Shown here: positions 36,296 through 44,770 of the stretch, piece after piece
Layout of the letters: every line of letters starts with the position of its first letter
How positions within the stretch are numbered: the stretch's first letter is position 1
Assembly (NCBI RefSeq): GCF_024979295.1
Contig: NZ_JANLCJ010000001.1
Location: 868,001-932,000, forward strand
Direction of reading: 5' to 3'
Source: Herbiconiux daphne
Lineage (GTDB): Bacteria; Actinomycetota; Actinomycetes; Actinomycetales; Microbacteriaceae
Length of the DNA: 64,000 bases
Made by a program: the position numbers and the translations under genes
The notes under the pieces: model-generated
What the model saw: the letters and a program-made list of their open reading frames with translations, nothing else
Databases searched by the model: none
What the model was told of the DNA's origin: nothing

Positions 36296-37066
36296 CTACG
36301 AACGGGCGGTCAGCACGAGCGGCCCCGACTCGGTGATGGCGACGGTGTGCTCCATGTGCGCCCCCGTCGAGCCGTCGGCTGAGCGCAGCGTCCAGCCGTC
36401 TTTGTCGGTGTAGATCTTGTCGGTGCTCTCGAGGAACCACGGCTCGATGGCGATGACGAGCCCCGGCCGCAACGGCAGACCGCGGCCGGCGCGGCCGTTG
36501 TTCGGCACGTGCGGGTCGCCGTGCATGGTGCGGCCAACCCCGTGCCCGCCGAAGTCGGTGTTGATGCCGTAGCCGGCCGCCGAGGCGACCGCGCCGATGG
36601 CCGCCGAGATGTCGCCGAGGCGTCCGCCGGGCTGAGCCGCAGCGATGCCGGCGGCGAGGGCCTCGGTGGTGACCTCGATCAACCGCGTGTCTTCGGGCGA
36701 GCGCGGGGTGCCCACGATCACGGTGAGCGCCGAGTCCGACACCCAGCCGTCGACGGAGGCCGCGAAGTCGAGGCTCACCACGTCGCCCTCCCGCAGCGCG
36801 TAGTCGAAGGGCAGCCCGTGCAGCACCGCGTCGTTCACGCTCGTGCAGAGCACCTTGCCGAACGGCGAGGCGCCGAACGACGGGTGGTAGTCGATGTAGC
36901 ACGACTCCGCACCCCGGGCCCGGATCATGTCGTGGGCGATCTGATCGAGCTTCAGCAGGTTCACGCCCACCGCGACCCGCGCGGCCAGTTCGGTGAGCAC
37001 CTCGGCGACGAACGCGCCGGCCGGACGCATCTGCTCGATCTCGGCGGGGGTCTTGAGCTCGATCAT
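36296..37066 (-). CDS. map: Type I methionine aminopeptidase
   Basis: Removes the N-terminal Met from new proteins. The 256-residue product has metal ligands in VSLDFAASVDGWVSDSALT (two Asp), GGHGVGRTMHGDP (His), AIEPWFLES (Glu) and MEHTVAITE (Glu). ATG 37066 is preceded by AAAGGAG 4 nt upstream. It is transcribed against trmD and away from the membrane-protein gene at 37162. Confidence 0.95.
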   Translation of the reverse strand: MIELKTPAEIEQMRPAGAFVAEVLTELAARVAVGVNLLKLDQIAHDMIRARGAESCYIDYHPSFGASPFGKVLCTSVNDAVLHGLPFDYALREGDVVSLDFAASVDGWVSDSALTVIVGTPRSPEDTRLIEVTTEALAAGIAAAQPGGRLGDISAAIGAVASAAGYGINTDFGGHGVGRTMHGDPHVPNNGRAGRGLPLRPGLVIAIEPWFLESTDKIYTDKDGWTLRSADGSTGAHMEHTVAITESGPLVLTARS

Positions 37067-37161
37067 GATGCTCCTTTCATCGGGCGTCTTCGTAGCGCCC
37101 ATGAAGACCCTACCGACCGGAGTCTCAGCGAACATCCGGAGTGGCTGCATACTCTAGTGGC

Positions 37162-37659
37162 GTGTTCATCCGTCGGGCTTTCTTCTACTGGCAGTTCCCC
37201 GCTGCGGTGATCCTCCCCGCCTGGATCCTGGTGGGCTGGGGAATCTTCGCCGCCACCTCCTGGCAGATCCTCGGCCTCATCGTCGGCGTCATGATGCTGA
37301 CCGTCGGCATGCTGGCCACCGCGGGCCTCATCTTCGCCCGCAAAGACGTGCGCGCCGAGCGTGCCGTCTCGTGGCTCGATGTGGCCCTCCTGACCGTGCT
37401 GCACGGCCTCATCATCGCCGTCGGCTTCTTCACGCCCGCCACCGCGCTGCTCGGCACACTGAGCGTCATCGCCGTCATCGCCCTGTTCTGGTCGGGCATC
37501 ATCCAGCTCGTGGTCGAGACCAGGCGCCGCGTGCGCACGGCGCTGGCGAACTTCGAGGCGCAGGCCGCGCGCATCCAGAGCCCTCCGCAGAAGCCCCGCA
37601 TCGATGGCGAGTACATCGTCATCGAGACGAGCGATCGCCGCATCCCACCCCGCATCTGA
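37162..37659 (+). CDS. Four-span membrane protein of unknown function
   Basis: A 165-residue protein with four hydrophobic spans (FYWQFPAAVILPAWILVGWG, ILGLIVGVMMLTVGMLATAG, ALLTVLHGLIIAVGFF, TLSVIAVIALFWSGIIQLVV) and a soluble C-terminal tail ending DGEYIVIETSDRRIPPRI. I do not recognise the family. GTG 37162 is 6 nt after TACTCT (37150-37155), without a ribosome binding site, so it is probably leaderless; its promoter is close to that of the divergent map gene. Confidence 0.75.
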   Translation: MFIRRAFFYWQFPAAVILPAWILVGWGIFAATSWQILGLIVGVMMLTVGMLATAGLIFARKDVRAERAVSWLDVALLTVLHGLIIAVGFFTPATALLGTLSVIAVIALFWSGIIQLVVETRRRVRTALANFEAQAARIQSPPQKPRIDGEYIVIETSDRRIPPRI

Positions 37660-37708
37660 GCGAGGCGAGCGGATGCCGCGGCAGCGCTTTGCGGCATCCG
37701 TGCGATCT

Positions 37709-37733
37709 GTGGCACAATTGACCCTTGTGCCAC
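37709..37733 (+). promoter_or_regulatory. Inverted repeat in the rplS upstream region
   Basis: GTGGCACAA (37709-37717) and TTGTGCCAC (37725-37733) form a perfect 9-bp stem with a 7-nt loop, about 100 bp before rplS. The loop contains TTGACC, which could also be a -35 box, so this may be a DNA operator or an RNA leader hairpin. Which one cannot be told. Confidence 0.45.
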
Positions 37734-37833
37734 GGCCCGGCTCTGCCACAGGGGAGCCAGCAATCATCCGGCACATCACTTACCGACTTCAAAGCCGTGC
37801 TCGACCCGTGGCGGGCGCAGAATGCGAACAACA

Positions 37834-38181
37834 ATGCATATCCTCGATTCCGTCGATGCGGCCTCGCTCCGCACCGACATCCCCGACTTCCGTGCCGGCG
37901 ACACCGTCAAGGTGCACGTGAACATCGTCGAAGGTACGCGTTCGCGTATCCAGATCTTCCAGGGTGTCGTGATCGCCCGCAAGAACGAGGGCGTGCGCGA
38001 GAGCTTCACCGTGCGCAAGGTCAGCTTCCAGGTGGGCGTCGAGCGCACCTTCCCGGTGCACTCCCCGGTGATCGACCACATCGAGGTCGTCACCCGCGGT
38101 GACGTGCGCCGCGCGAAGCTTTACTACCTGCGCAACCTGCGCGGCAAGAAGGCGAAGATCAAAGAGAAGCGCGACGCGTAG
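37834..38181 (+). CDS. rplS: 50S ribosomal protein L19
   Basis: A 115-residue L19: [19 protein letters not shown], then [40 protein letters not shown] and the C-terminal [23 protein letters not shown] 37834 gives the standard actinobacterial N terminus; ATG 37822 would add MRTT. No clear ribosome binding site is seen. An inverted-repeat hairpin lies upstream and another downstream before lepB. Confidence 0.96.
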   Translation: MHILDSVDAASLRTDIPDFRAGDTVKVHVNIVEGTRSRIQIFQGVVIARKNEGVRESFTVRKVSFQVGVERTFPVHSPVIDHIEVVTRGDVRRAKLYYLRNLRGKKAKIKEKRDA

Positions 38182-38223
38182 CCTTTGAATTCGCCGCGTG
38201 CCGCGCGCACGCCGAGAGTTATC

Positions 38224-38260
38224 CTGAGCTCCCGACCACTACAGTGGTTCGGGAGCTCAG
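38224..38260 (+). terminator. Hairpin between rplS and lepB
   Basis: A 17-bp stem with one bulged base (CTGAGCTCCCGA... with its complement) and a 2-nt loop, ending only 8 nt before the lepB ATG. The stem ends where the presumed lepB ribosome binding site AGGTGG begins, so it could attenuate transcription or shape lepB translation. There is no T-tract. Confidence 0.6.
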
Positions 38261-38268
38261 GTGGTTAA

Positions 38269-39096
38269 ATGACAGAAACATCTCTGCCCTCACGGCAAGA
38301 TCAGAAAGACGACCGACGCTCGAAGAGGTCGCGCAGTGCGTGGCTCTTCGCGCGCGATCTGCTGATCATCTTCGTGATCGCATTGGTCGCATCCGTTCTC
38401 ATCAAGACCTTCTTGGTGCGTTCGTTCTACATCCCGTCGGGGTCGATGGAGAACACCCTCCAGATCGACGACCGCATCCTCGTCAACCAGCTCGAGCCGA
38501 AGGTGATGCCGCTCTCGCGCGGCGACGTCGTCGTCTTCAAAGATCCGGGCGGCTGGCTGCCCCCGGCCATCGAGGTGCAGAAGAACCCGGTCGCCGCCGC
38601 GCTCGACTGGGTGCTGCAGGGTGTCGGGCTCGCCGCCGACGACGCGAACGACCACCTCATCAAGCGCGTGATCGGCCTGCCCGGCGACCACGTGGTGTGC
38701 TGCAACGCGCTCGGGCAGATGTCGGTCAACGGCGTGCCGCTCGATGAGTCCGCCTACCTCAAGCTGCCCGACGGCGTCTCGGCCGTGTCGCAGGAGCCCT
38801 TCGACATCACCGTTCCCGCGAACTCGCTCTGGGTCATGGGCGACAACCGCTACAACTCCGCCGACTCCCGCTTCAACCAAGACAAACCGGGCAACGGCTT
38901 CGTGCCCGAAGACAACGTCGTCGGCCGGGCCGTGCTCGTCACCTGGCCGGTCGAGCACTGGACCTGGCTCGACAACTACGGCTCCGTCTTCAGCGGGGTT
39001 CCGGATGCCGCGGACGTGGCCGTCGAGGGGGCGGGGCCCTCGAGCACGACGCCGGAGCCCGCGCCGGCCGTCTCGTCGGCGGGGAGCCCGGAGTGA
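38269..39096 (+). CDS. lepB: Signal peptidase I
   Basis: A 275-residue membrane-bound serine protease that cleaves signal peptides. One span (LLIIFVIALVASVLIKTFLV, about 31-50) precedes the catalytic Ser in YIPSGSMENTLQ; the catalytic Lys is in LIKRVIGLPGDHV and the conserved VMGDNRYNSADSR follows. Two Cys lie in VVCCNALG. The C terminus is a Pro/Ser-rich tail. rnhB overlaps its stop by 4 bp (GTGA). Confidence 0.95.
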   Translation: MTETSLPSRQDQKDDRRSKRSRSAWLFARDLLIIFVIALVASVLIKTFLVRSFYIPSGSMENTLQIDDRILVNQLEPKVMPLSRGDVVVFKDPGGWLPPAIEVQKNPVAAALDWVLQGVGLAADDANDHLIKRVIGLPGDHVVCCNALGQMSVNGVPLDESAYLKLPDGVSAVSQEPFDITVPANSLWVMGDNRYNSADSRFNQDKPGNGFVPEDNVVGRAVLVTWPVEHWTWLDNYGSVFSGVPDAADVAVEGAGPSSTTPEPAPAVSSAGSPE

Positions 39097-39818
39097 TGAC
39101 TCCCGTCGCCGACCCGACGCTCGCGTTCGAGCGCAAGCTGCTCGGCCGGCAGGACGGCGTGATCATCGGCTGCGACGAAGTGGGGCGCGGCGCTCTCGCC
39201 GGCCCGGTGGCGGTCGGGTTGTGCGTGGTCGAGGTGCGCCGGTCGACCCGCGTGCCGAAGGGCCTGCGTGACTCCAAGATGCTCTCCGAGCAGCGGCGGG
39301 AGGAGCTCGCGCCGGTCGCGGGCCGCTGGGGGGTCGCGCACGCGGTCGGCTACGCCTCGGCCTTCGAGATCGATGCCCTCGGCATCACCGCCTGCCTCGG
39401 GCTCGCCGGCCAGCGAGCGCTGACCGAGCTGATCGCCGCGGGGGTCGACGTGCAGTCCGCGACCGTGCTGCTCGACGGCAACTTCGACTACCTCTCGCGG
39501 GCGATCTCCACACCGCTCACGGTGCGCACCCGCATCAAGGCCGACCGCGATTGCGCGTCGGTCGCTGCCGCCTCTGTTCTCTCCAAGGTCGCCCGCGATC
39601 GCATGATGATCGAGCACGACGATGTGTTCCCAGGCTACGGTTGGGCGCGCAACAAGGGATATGGCAGCGAAGAGCACCGCAGCGGCATCCTGTCGCTCGG
39701 CGCCACCGATCTGCACCGGCACACCTGGCTGTCGAGCTTCGTCAACGGCGACCCGACTCCGATGCTCGACGGCTTCGAGGAATTCGACGCGGCGCGGGCC
39801 GACGGCTCCGCGGCCTAG
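39093..39818 (+). CDS. rnhB: Ribonuclease HII
   Basis: RNase HII removes ribonucleotides from DNA. The 241-residue product shows GCDEVGRGALAGPV (first catalytic Asp-Glu pair), LRDSKMLSEQRREEL, VLLDGNFDYL and KADRDCASVAAASVLSKVARDRMM (given in part). GTG 39093 overlaps the lepB stop; ATG 39096 is an alternative. Confidence 0.95.
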   Translation: MMTPVADPTLAFERKLLGRQDGVIIGCDEVGRGALAGPVAVGLCVVEVRRSTRVPKGLRDSKMLSEQRREELAPVAGRWGVAHAVGYASAFEIDALGITACLGLAGQRALTELIAAGVDVQSATVLLDGNFDYLSRAISTPLTVRTRIKADRDCASVAAASVLSKVARDRMMIEHDDVFPGYGWARNKGYGSEEHRSGILSLGATDLHRHTWLSSFVNGDPTPMLDGFEEFDAARADGSAA

Positions 39819-39830
39819 ACTGGAGCCACG

Positions 39831-40154
39831 ATGGACGAAGACGAATTCGAAGACTACGACCGCGAGGTCGAGCTGGCCCTCTACCGCGAATATCGCGACG
39901 TGGTCTCGCAGTTCAAGTACGTGATCGAGACCGAGCGCCGGTTCTACCTCGCGAACGAGGTCGAGCTCGCACGCCGCGACACCGAGCACGACTTCTACTT
40001 CGAGCTCACCATGAACGACGTGTGGGTGTGGGACGTCTATCGTTCCGACCGCTTCGTGAAGTCGGTGCGCGTGCTGACCTTCAAAGACGTCAACGTCGAA
40101 GAGCTCTCGAGCAAAGACTTCGAGCTGCCGAAAGAACTCGCGCTCGACGAGTAG
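39831..40154 (+). CDS. DUF2469 family protein
   Basis: A 107-residue acidic protein: EDYDREVELALYREYRDVV, FKYVIETERRFYLANEVEL and FYFELTMNDVWVWDVYR. It is highly conserved in Actinobacteria, always near rnhB and yraN; function unknown. A TAGACT hexamer (39816-39821) lies 9 nt upstream, with GGAG in between. Confidence 0.92.
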   Translation: MDEDEFEDYDREVELALYREYRDVVSQFKYVIETERRFYLANEVELARRDTEHDFYFELTMNDVWVWDVYRSDRFVKSVRVLTFKDVNVEELSSKDFELPKELALDE

Positions 40155-40273
40155 TCCGGCGGCTGCCCGACTTCTCCTGCACCACCTCGGGCAGGGCTAG
40201 AAGTTCTCCCCAGTTCGGCTCCTCCGCGCTATCCGCCCCTCCGCTCCCGCACCCTGGTGGCGGAGGTAGCCAC

Positions 40274-40639
40274 ATGAAGGCGAAAGACGAACTGGGTCGG
40301 CGCGGCGAGAAGCTCGCGGCCGACCATCTGACCGCATCCGGGTTCCGGGTGGTGGCCAGCAATTGGAGATGCCCGGTCGGCGAGATCGACATCGTGGCCT
40401 ACGACGGCGCGGTGCTCGTGATCGTCGAGGTGAAGACGAGAACGACGGATGCCTATGGGCACCCCTTCGAGGCCATCACGCCGGCGAAGCTGCGGCGGTT
40501 GCATCTGCTCGCGGCCGCGTGGGTGGCCGCGCACGCGTCCGACGGCGAACGACATCGTGATGTGCGGGTCGACGTCGTCGGCATCCTGTGCCCGGCCGAC
40601 GGCGAGCCCGTCATCAGCCACCTGCGCGCGGTGGTCTGA
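40274..40639 (+). CDS. yraN: YraN family (UPF0102) nuclease-fold protein
   Basis: A 121-residue protein with a PD-(D/E)XK-type core: GEKLAADHLTASGFRVVASN, then CPVGEIDIVAYDGAVLVIVEVKTRT. The Asp, Glu and Lys positions match the family. Its role is unproven but may be in DNA repair or uptake. GGAGG precedes ATG 40274. comM starts on the last base of its stop (TGATG). Confidence 0.92.
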   Translation: MKAKDELGRRGEKLAADHLTASGFRVVASNWRCPVGEIDIVAYDGAVLVIVEVKTRTTDAYGHPFEAITPAKLRRLHLLAAAWVAAHASDGERHRDVRVDVVGILCPADGEPVISHLRAVV

Positions 40640-42171
40640 TGGTCGCGCGCACTCTCTCGGTGGCCCTGCTGGGCATGACCGGCGCCGTGGTGGAAGTCGA
40701 GGCGCACATCGCCAACGCCATCCCGGGCTTCCAGCTCATCGGCCTGCCCGACGCGGCGCTCTCCGACGCGAAAGACCGTGTGCGGGCTGCCGCCGCGAAC
40801 GACGGCTGCCCGTTGCCGGCGAAGAAGATCGTGGTGAACCTGTCGCCCGCGTCGTTGCCGAAGCACGGCTCCGCCTACGATCTGGCGATCGCCGTGGCCG
40901 TGCTGGCCGCCGAGGGCAGCATCGCGGCCGACGCGATCTCGTCGGTCGTGCATCTCGGCGAGCTCAGCCTCGACGGGCGGGTGCGGCCGATGCAAGGCGT
41001 TCTGCCGGCCATCGTCGCGGCGCGTGCGGCGGGCTTCCGCCGCTTCGTGGTGCCCCGGGGCAACGACGACGAGGCGCATCTGGTTCCGGATGTCGAGATC
41101 ACGACGGTGGCATCGCTGCGCGACGCCCTCATCCACCACGGCGCCGAACTCGACCCGACGCCCGTCGAGCCCCTCGTGCAGCACCCGCGGGTCGATGTCG
41201 ACCAGCCGGCGGGAGACCTGGGCGACGTCGTCGGCAATCCCGACGCGGTCGAGGCGCTCGTCGTGGCCGCGGCCGGAGGGCACCACTTGATGATGCTCGG
41301 GCCCCCTGGAGCCGGAAAGACGATGCTCGCGCAGCGGCTGCCCGGGCTGCTGCCCGACCTCGATCCGGAGCAGTCGCTCGTGGTGACGTCACTGTCGTCG
41401 CTGGCCGGTCGCCCGCTCAGCGGGCTCATCGTGCGCCCACCTCTCGAGTGCCCGCACCACACGTCGTCGGCGGCAGCGCTCGTGGGCGGTGGTTCGAAGC
41501 TGATCCGTCCGGGTGCCGCAGCGCGGGCCGCCCACGGCGTGCTCTTCCTCGACGAAGCCCCCGAGTTTCCCAGCTCGGTTCTCGACTCGCTGCGTCAGCC
41601 GCTCGAGTCGGGAACCATCACGATCCACCGGGCCAATGCCATCGCGCACTTCCCGGGCCGATTCCAGCTCGTGCTGGCGGCGAATCCGTGCCCGTGCGGG
41701 CAGTTCGGCACGAGCGACATCGCCTGCACCTGCACCCCGATGGCGCGGCGGCGTTATCTCGCCCGGTTGTCGGGCCCGCTGCTCGACCGGGTCGACCTGC
41801 AGTTGCGGGTCAACCGCGTGACGGCGTCGGCGATGCGGCTCGTGGCCGACGACGGGTCGCGCACCACTACAGCGGATGCGCGGGCCCGGGTGGAGGCCGC
41901 TCGGTCGGTGGCGCGAGACCGGCTGCGCGGCACTCCGTGGAAGACGAACAGCGAGGTGCCAGGATCGTGGTTCCGCGCCCGCGGGCGGCGACTGGCCGGT
42001 GGGGTGACGGCCGCCATCGATCGCGCCTTGGAACGTGGAACCCTCACCATGCGTGGCTACGACCGCGTGCTGCGTGTGGCGTGGACGATCGCCGATCTCG
42101 AGGGCGGGTCGGCCCCCACCGAGTCGCAGGTCGGCTGGGCGCTCTATCTGCGCAAGTCGGTGGCGGCATGA
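40639..42171 (+). CDS. comM: YifB/ComM family Mg chelatase-like AAA+ ATPase
   Basis: A 510-residue AAA+ protein. The N-terminal ChlI-like domain includes VVEVEAHIANAIPGFQLIGLP (in part), Walker A is GPPGAGKTMLAQRLPG (near residue 220), Walker B HGVLFLDEAPEF, and PFQ-like FPGRFQLVLAANPCPCG. In other bacteria ComM is a helicase that helps branch migration during natural transformation. It starts within the yraN stop and overlaps dprA by 4 bp. Confidence 0.95.
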   Translation: MVARTLSVALLGMTGAVVEVEAHIANAIPGFQLIGLPDAALSDAKDRVRAAAANDGCPLPAKKIVVNLSPASLPKHGSAYDLAIAVAVLAAEGSIAADAISSVVHLGELSLDGRVRPMQGVLPAIVAARAAGFRRFVVPRGNDDEAHLVPDVEITTVASLRDALIHHGAELDPTPVEPLVQHPRVDVDQPAGDLGDVVGNPDAVEALVVAAAGGHHLMMLGPPGAGKTMLAQRLPGLLPDLDPEQSLVVTSLSSLAGRPLSGLIVRPPLECPHHTSSAAALVGGGSKLIRPGAAARAAHGVLFLDEAPEFPSSVLDSLRQPLESGTITIHRANAIAHFPGRFQLVLAANPCPCGQFGTSDIACTCTPMARRRYLARLSGPLLDRVDLQLRVNRVTASAMRLVADDGSRTTTADARARVEAARSVARDRLRGTPWKTNSEVPGSWFRARGRRLAGGVTAAIDRALERGTLTMRGYDRVLRVAWTIADLEGGSAPTESQVGWALYLRKSVAA

Positions 42172-43406
42172 GCGTCTACGAGCTCGACACCGCACTGGTG
42201 CGGTCCTTGATAGAGAAGACGAGCGCTGCGGGGCCGGGCGTCGAGCTCGACGACGCGGCGATCGCACGGCTGTTCGCGACCGCGGCCTGGTCGCTGCTGG
42301 CCGAGCCCGGCGACGCCATCGCGGGGTTCGTGGTGGCGGCTCTCGGCGCCGATCGCGCTCTCTCGATGCTGATCGAGCAACGACAGCCCGAGGACTGGCT
42401 GGCGGCGCTGGCGGCTCTGCCGGCCGGCGGCCACGACCTGGCCGACGCCGACCTCGCGGGCGCGTTCGACCGGTGGCGACCTCGTCTGTCGTCGCGGCTC
42501 GTCGTGGCGGCGCTCCGCTCGGCGGCTCACTGCCGTGCCCGGCTGTTGAGCCCGGCCGACGATGCCTGGCCTCGGGGATTCGAGGCGCTCGGCGAGCACG
42601 CACCGTTGGCGCTCTGGGTGCGCGGCGACGTGCGGCGGCTGAACCATCCGGGCGGGTCGGTCGCGATCGTCGGCTCGCGCGATGCCACGAACTACGGCGA
42701 GCACGTGGCGATGGATCTCGCGTCAGGTCTCTGCGACCGCGGGTTCGCGGTGGTCTCGGGCGCGGCCTACGGCATCGACGGCATGGCCCACCGGGCCGCG
42801 ATCGCGAGTCGCGGCACGACCATCGCCTATCTCGCCGGCGGGGTCGACCGGCTCTATCCCGCCGCCCACCACGATCTGCTGCTGCGCATCGAGGCGGTAG
42901 GGGCGATCGCGTCCGAGGTCGCGTGCGGAGCGGCGCCCACGAAGTGGCGGTTTCTGCAACGCAACAGGTTGATCGCGGCGGCGAGTCACGCCACGGTCGT
43001 GGTCGAGGCCGGGCGTCGGTCGGGCTCGCTCAACACCGCCGGTCACGCGGCGGCGATGGGGCGCCCGCTGGGCGCGGTCCCCGGGCCGGTGACGAGCGTC
43101 ACCTCGGCCGGGTGCCACCGGCTGATGCGGGAGTTCGATGCGGTGTGCGTCACGTCGGCGGCCGAGGTGGTCGAACTGGTGCTCGGGCCGGTCGACGTGC
43201 CCTTGCCGGGCTTTCGCGAGGCCGAGTCCGGGGCTGACTCCGAATCGGTTCGGGTGCTCGACTCGCTGAGCCGTCGATCGGCACGCTCGACCGCCGACAT
43301 CTCGCAGCGGGCCGGGATGTCGCCGCGAGCCGTCGCCGGCGTGCTCGGCGCCCTCGCCCTGGATGGCGCCGTGCGCGAGACGCCGATCGGGTGGACGAGA
43401 ACGTGA
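42168..43406 (+). CDS. dprA: DNA-processing protein DprA
   Basis: DprA loads RecA on incoming single-stranded DNA. The 412-residue product has the Rossmann-like core: LALWVRGDVRRL, VAIVGSRDATNYGEH, VVSGAAYGIDGMAHRAA, GAAPTKWRFLQRNRLIAA, AGRRSGSLNTAGHAAAMGR and PLGAVPGPV. A C-terminal winged helix (STADISQRAGMSPRAVAGVL) follows. It overlaps the comM stop (ATGA), so yraN-comM-dprA form one coupled unit. Confidence 0.95.
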   Translation: MSVYELDTALVRSLIEKTSAAGPGVELDDAAIARLFATAAWSLLAEPGDAIAGFVVAALGADRALSMLIEQRQPEDWLAALAALPAGGHDLADADLAGAFDRWRPRLSSRLVVAALRSAAHCRARLLSPADDAWPRGFEALGEHAPLALWVRGDVRRLNHPGGSVAIVGSRDATNYGEHVAMDLASGLCDRGFAVVSGAAYGIDGMAHRAAIASRGTTIAYLAGGVDRLYPAAHHDLLLRIEAVGAIASEVACGAAPTKWRFLQRNRLIAAASHATVVVEAGRRSGSLNTAGHAAAMGRPLGAVPGPVTSVTSAGCHRLMREFDAVCVTSAAEVVELVLGPVDVPLPGFREAESGADSESVRVLDSLSRRSARSTADISQRAGMSPRAVAGVLGALALDGAVRETPIGWTRT

Positions 43407-43494
43407 GCGGGCGAGCGCGTGCTGAGTGTGGCGTACACCTGCGCGTGACCCCCGAGTTCCGAGCCGGCAACCTCGGTCTGCGACACTGGTGGTC

Positions 43495-44394
43495 ATGTCT
43501 CAATACGGTGAGCCCCTGCACACGATCGTCCACATCAGCGACACGCACTTCCTCGCCGGCGAGAAGCCCCTCTACGGCACGGTCGACACCGACGCGACGT
43601 TGACGCAGGCGCTGCGCCAGCTCGAGAACTCGGGCATCCGCCCCGAGGCTCTCGTGTTCACCGGAGACATCGCCGACCTCGGTGAAGAAGACGCCTATCG
43701 GCGCATCCGGAGCATCGTCGATCCGGCGGCCGAGCGACTCGGTGCCCGGGTGCTGTGGGTCATGGGCAACCACGACGACCGGGCCCGGATGCGGGTCGAC
43801 CTGCTCGACGAGGCGCCGCTGGGTGATCCGGTGGTGACGAGCATCCGCCTGGGCGGCCTGCGGCTGATCGCCCTCGACACGAGCGTTCCCGGCTACCACC
43901 ACGGCGAACTCTCGGCCGAGCAACTCGCGTGGTTGCGGGCTGAACTCGCCGACCCGGCGCCCGAAGGCACGATCGTGGCGCTGCATCACCCGCCGATTCC
44001 GACCACCATCCCGCTCATGCCCATCCTCGAGCTGCAGCGTCAGAACGAACTCGCCGACGTCATCGCCGGCAGCGACGTGCGAGCCATTCTCGGCGGTCAC
44101 CTGCACTACTCCACCACGAGCATGTTCGCAGGAGTGCAGGTCTCGGTCGCCGCCGCCACCTGCTACACGATGGATGTCGCCGCCGTGCGCGGTCGGCTCG
44201 CCGGCGTCGGCGGGGGACAGTCGTTCTCGATCGTGCACGTCTACGACGACCGCATCGTGCACTCCATCGTGCCCATCGGCGACTTTCCGGTGGTCTCGGG
44301 CTTCGACAACGAATTCGTCGACCGCGTCTACGCCCTCCCCGAAGCCGAGCAGCGCGAGGCCTTCTCGCGCCAGTCGCCGCCCGCCGCGACCTGA
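43495..44394 (+). CDS. Metallophosphoesterase / cyclic-nucleotide phosphodiesterase-like
   Basis: A 299-residue calcineurin-like phosphoesterase: HISDTHFLAGE (metal Asp/His), VFTGDIADLGEE, VMGNHDDRA, ALHHPPIPTTIP and ILGGHLHYSTTSMFAG. This is the class III cyclic-AMP phosphodiesterase-like (CpdA) motif order; the true substrate is unproven. ATG 43495 has GACACT 7 nt upstream and no ribosome binding site. Confidence 0.88.
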   Translation: MSQYGEPLHTIVHISDTHFLAGEKPLYGTVDTDATLTQALRQLENSGIRPEALVFTGDIADLGEEDAYRRIRSIVDPAAERLGARVLWVMGNHDDRARMRVDLLDEAPLGDPVVTSIRLGGLRLIALDTSVPGYHHGELSAEQLAWLRAELADPAPEGTIVALHHPPIPTTIPLMPILELQRQNELADVIAGSDVRAILGGHLHYSTTSMFAGVQVSVAAATCYTMDVAAVRGRLAGVGGGQSFSIVHVYDDRIVHSIVPIGDFPVVSGFDNEFVDRVYALPEAEQREAFSRQSPPAAT

Positions 44395-44529
44395 CAGCCC
44401 CCGCCACGCAAGGCCGGCCCGTCATCCTCGCGGCGCGCCGACAGGGATTCTGCGTGGGCTCGCCCTGTGAGTGTGCGTCTGCACGAGTCGGCTAGGCCTC
44501 GAGACTGGCCAGGTGCGACGCCGGGTGCG

Positions 44530-44760
44530 CCGCGCGCCGCGTCGGGCGTCACGAACCGGCGGGCGCTCGGGTGCGCAGTGCGCCGCGCTGGGGCGTCGGG
44601 AATCGGCGGCTTGCCGGGTGGGTAGTGCGCCGCGTTGGGGCGTCGCGAATCGGCGGCTTGCCGGGTGGGCAGTGCGCCGCGTTGGGGCGTCGCGAATCGG
44701 CGGCTTGCCGGGTGGGCAGCGCGCCGCGTCGGGGCGTCGGGAATCGGCGGGTTGCGGGCA
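44530..44760. repeat. 47-bp tandem repeat, about five copies, upstream of xerC
   Basis: Four clear copies begin at 44577, 44624, 44671 and 44718, exactly 47 bp apart, with a decayed copy before them at about 44530. The shared block is agtgcgccgcgttggggcgt followed by cgcgaatcggcggc. As 47 is not a multiple of 3, no single frame is preserved, so it is not a repeat protein. It ends 11 bp before the xerC start. The rest of the 376-bp gap after the phosphodiesterase gene holds nothing else recognisable. Confidence 0.95.
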
Positions 44761-44770
44761 TGCTGGGGGA

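Noticed and set aside
40274..43406. Evidence that the organism is naturally transformable
   Set aside because: yraN, comM and dprA occur in most bacteria, including non-transformable ones; no comEA, comEC or pilus genes are in the window.
44471..44770. N-terminal extension of XerC or a repeat protein encoded by the 47-bp repeats
   Set aside because: The 47-bp period shifts the frame in each copy, and the recognisable recombinase starts at 44771.
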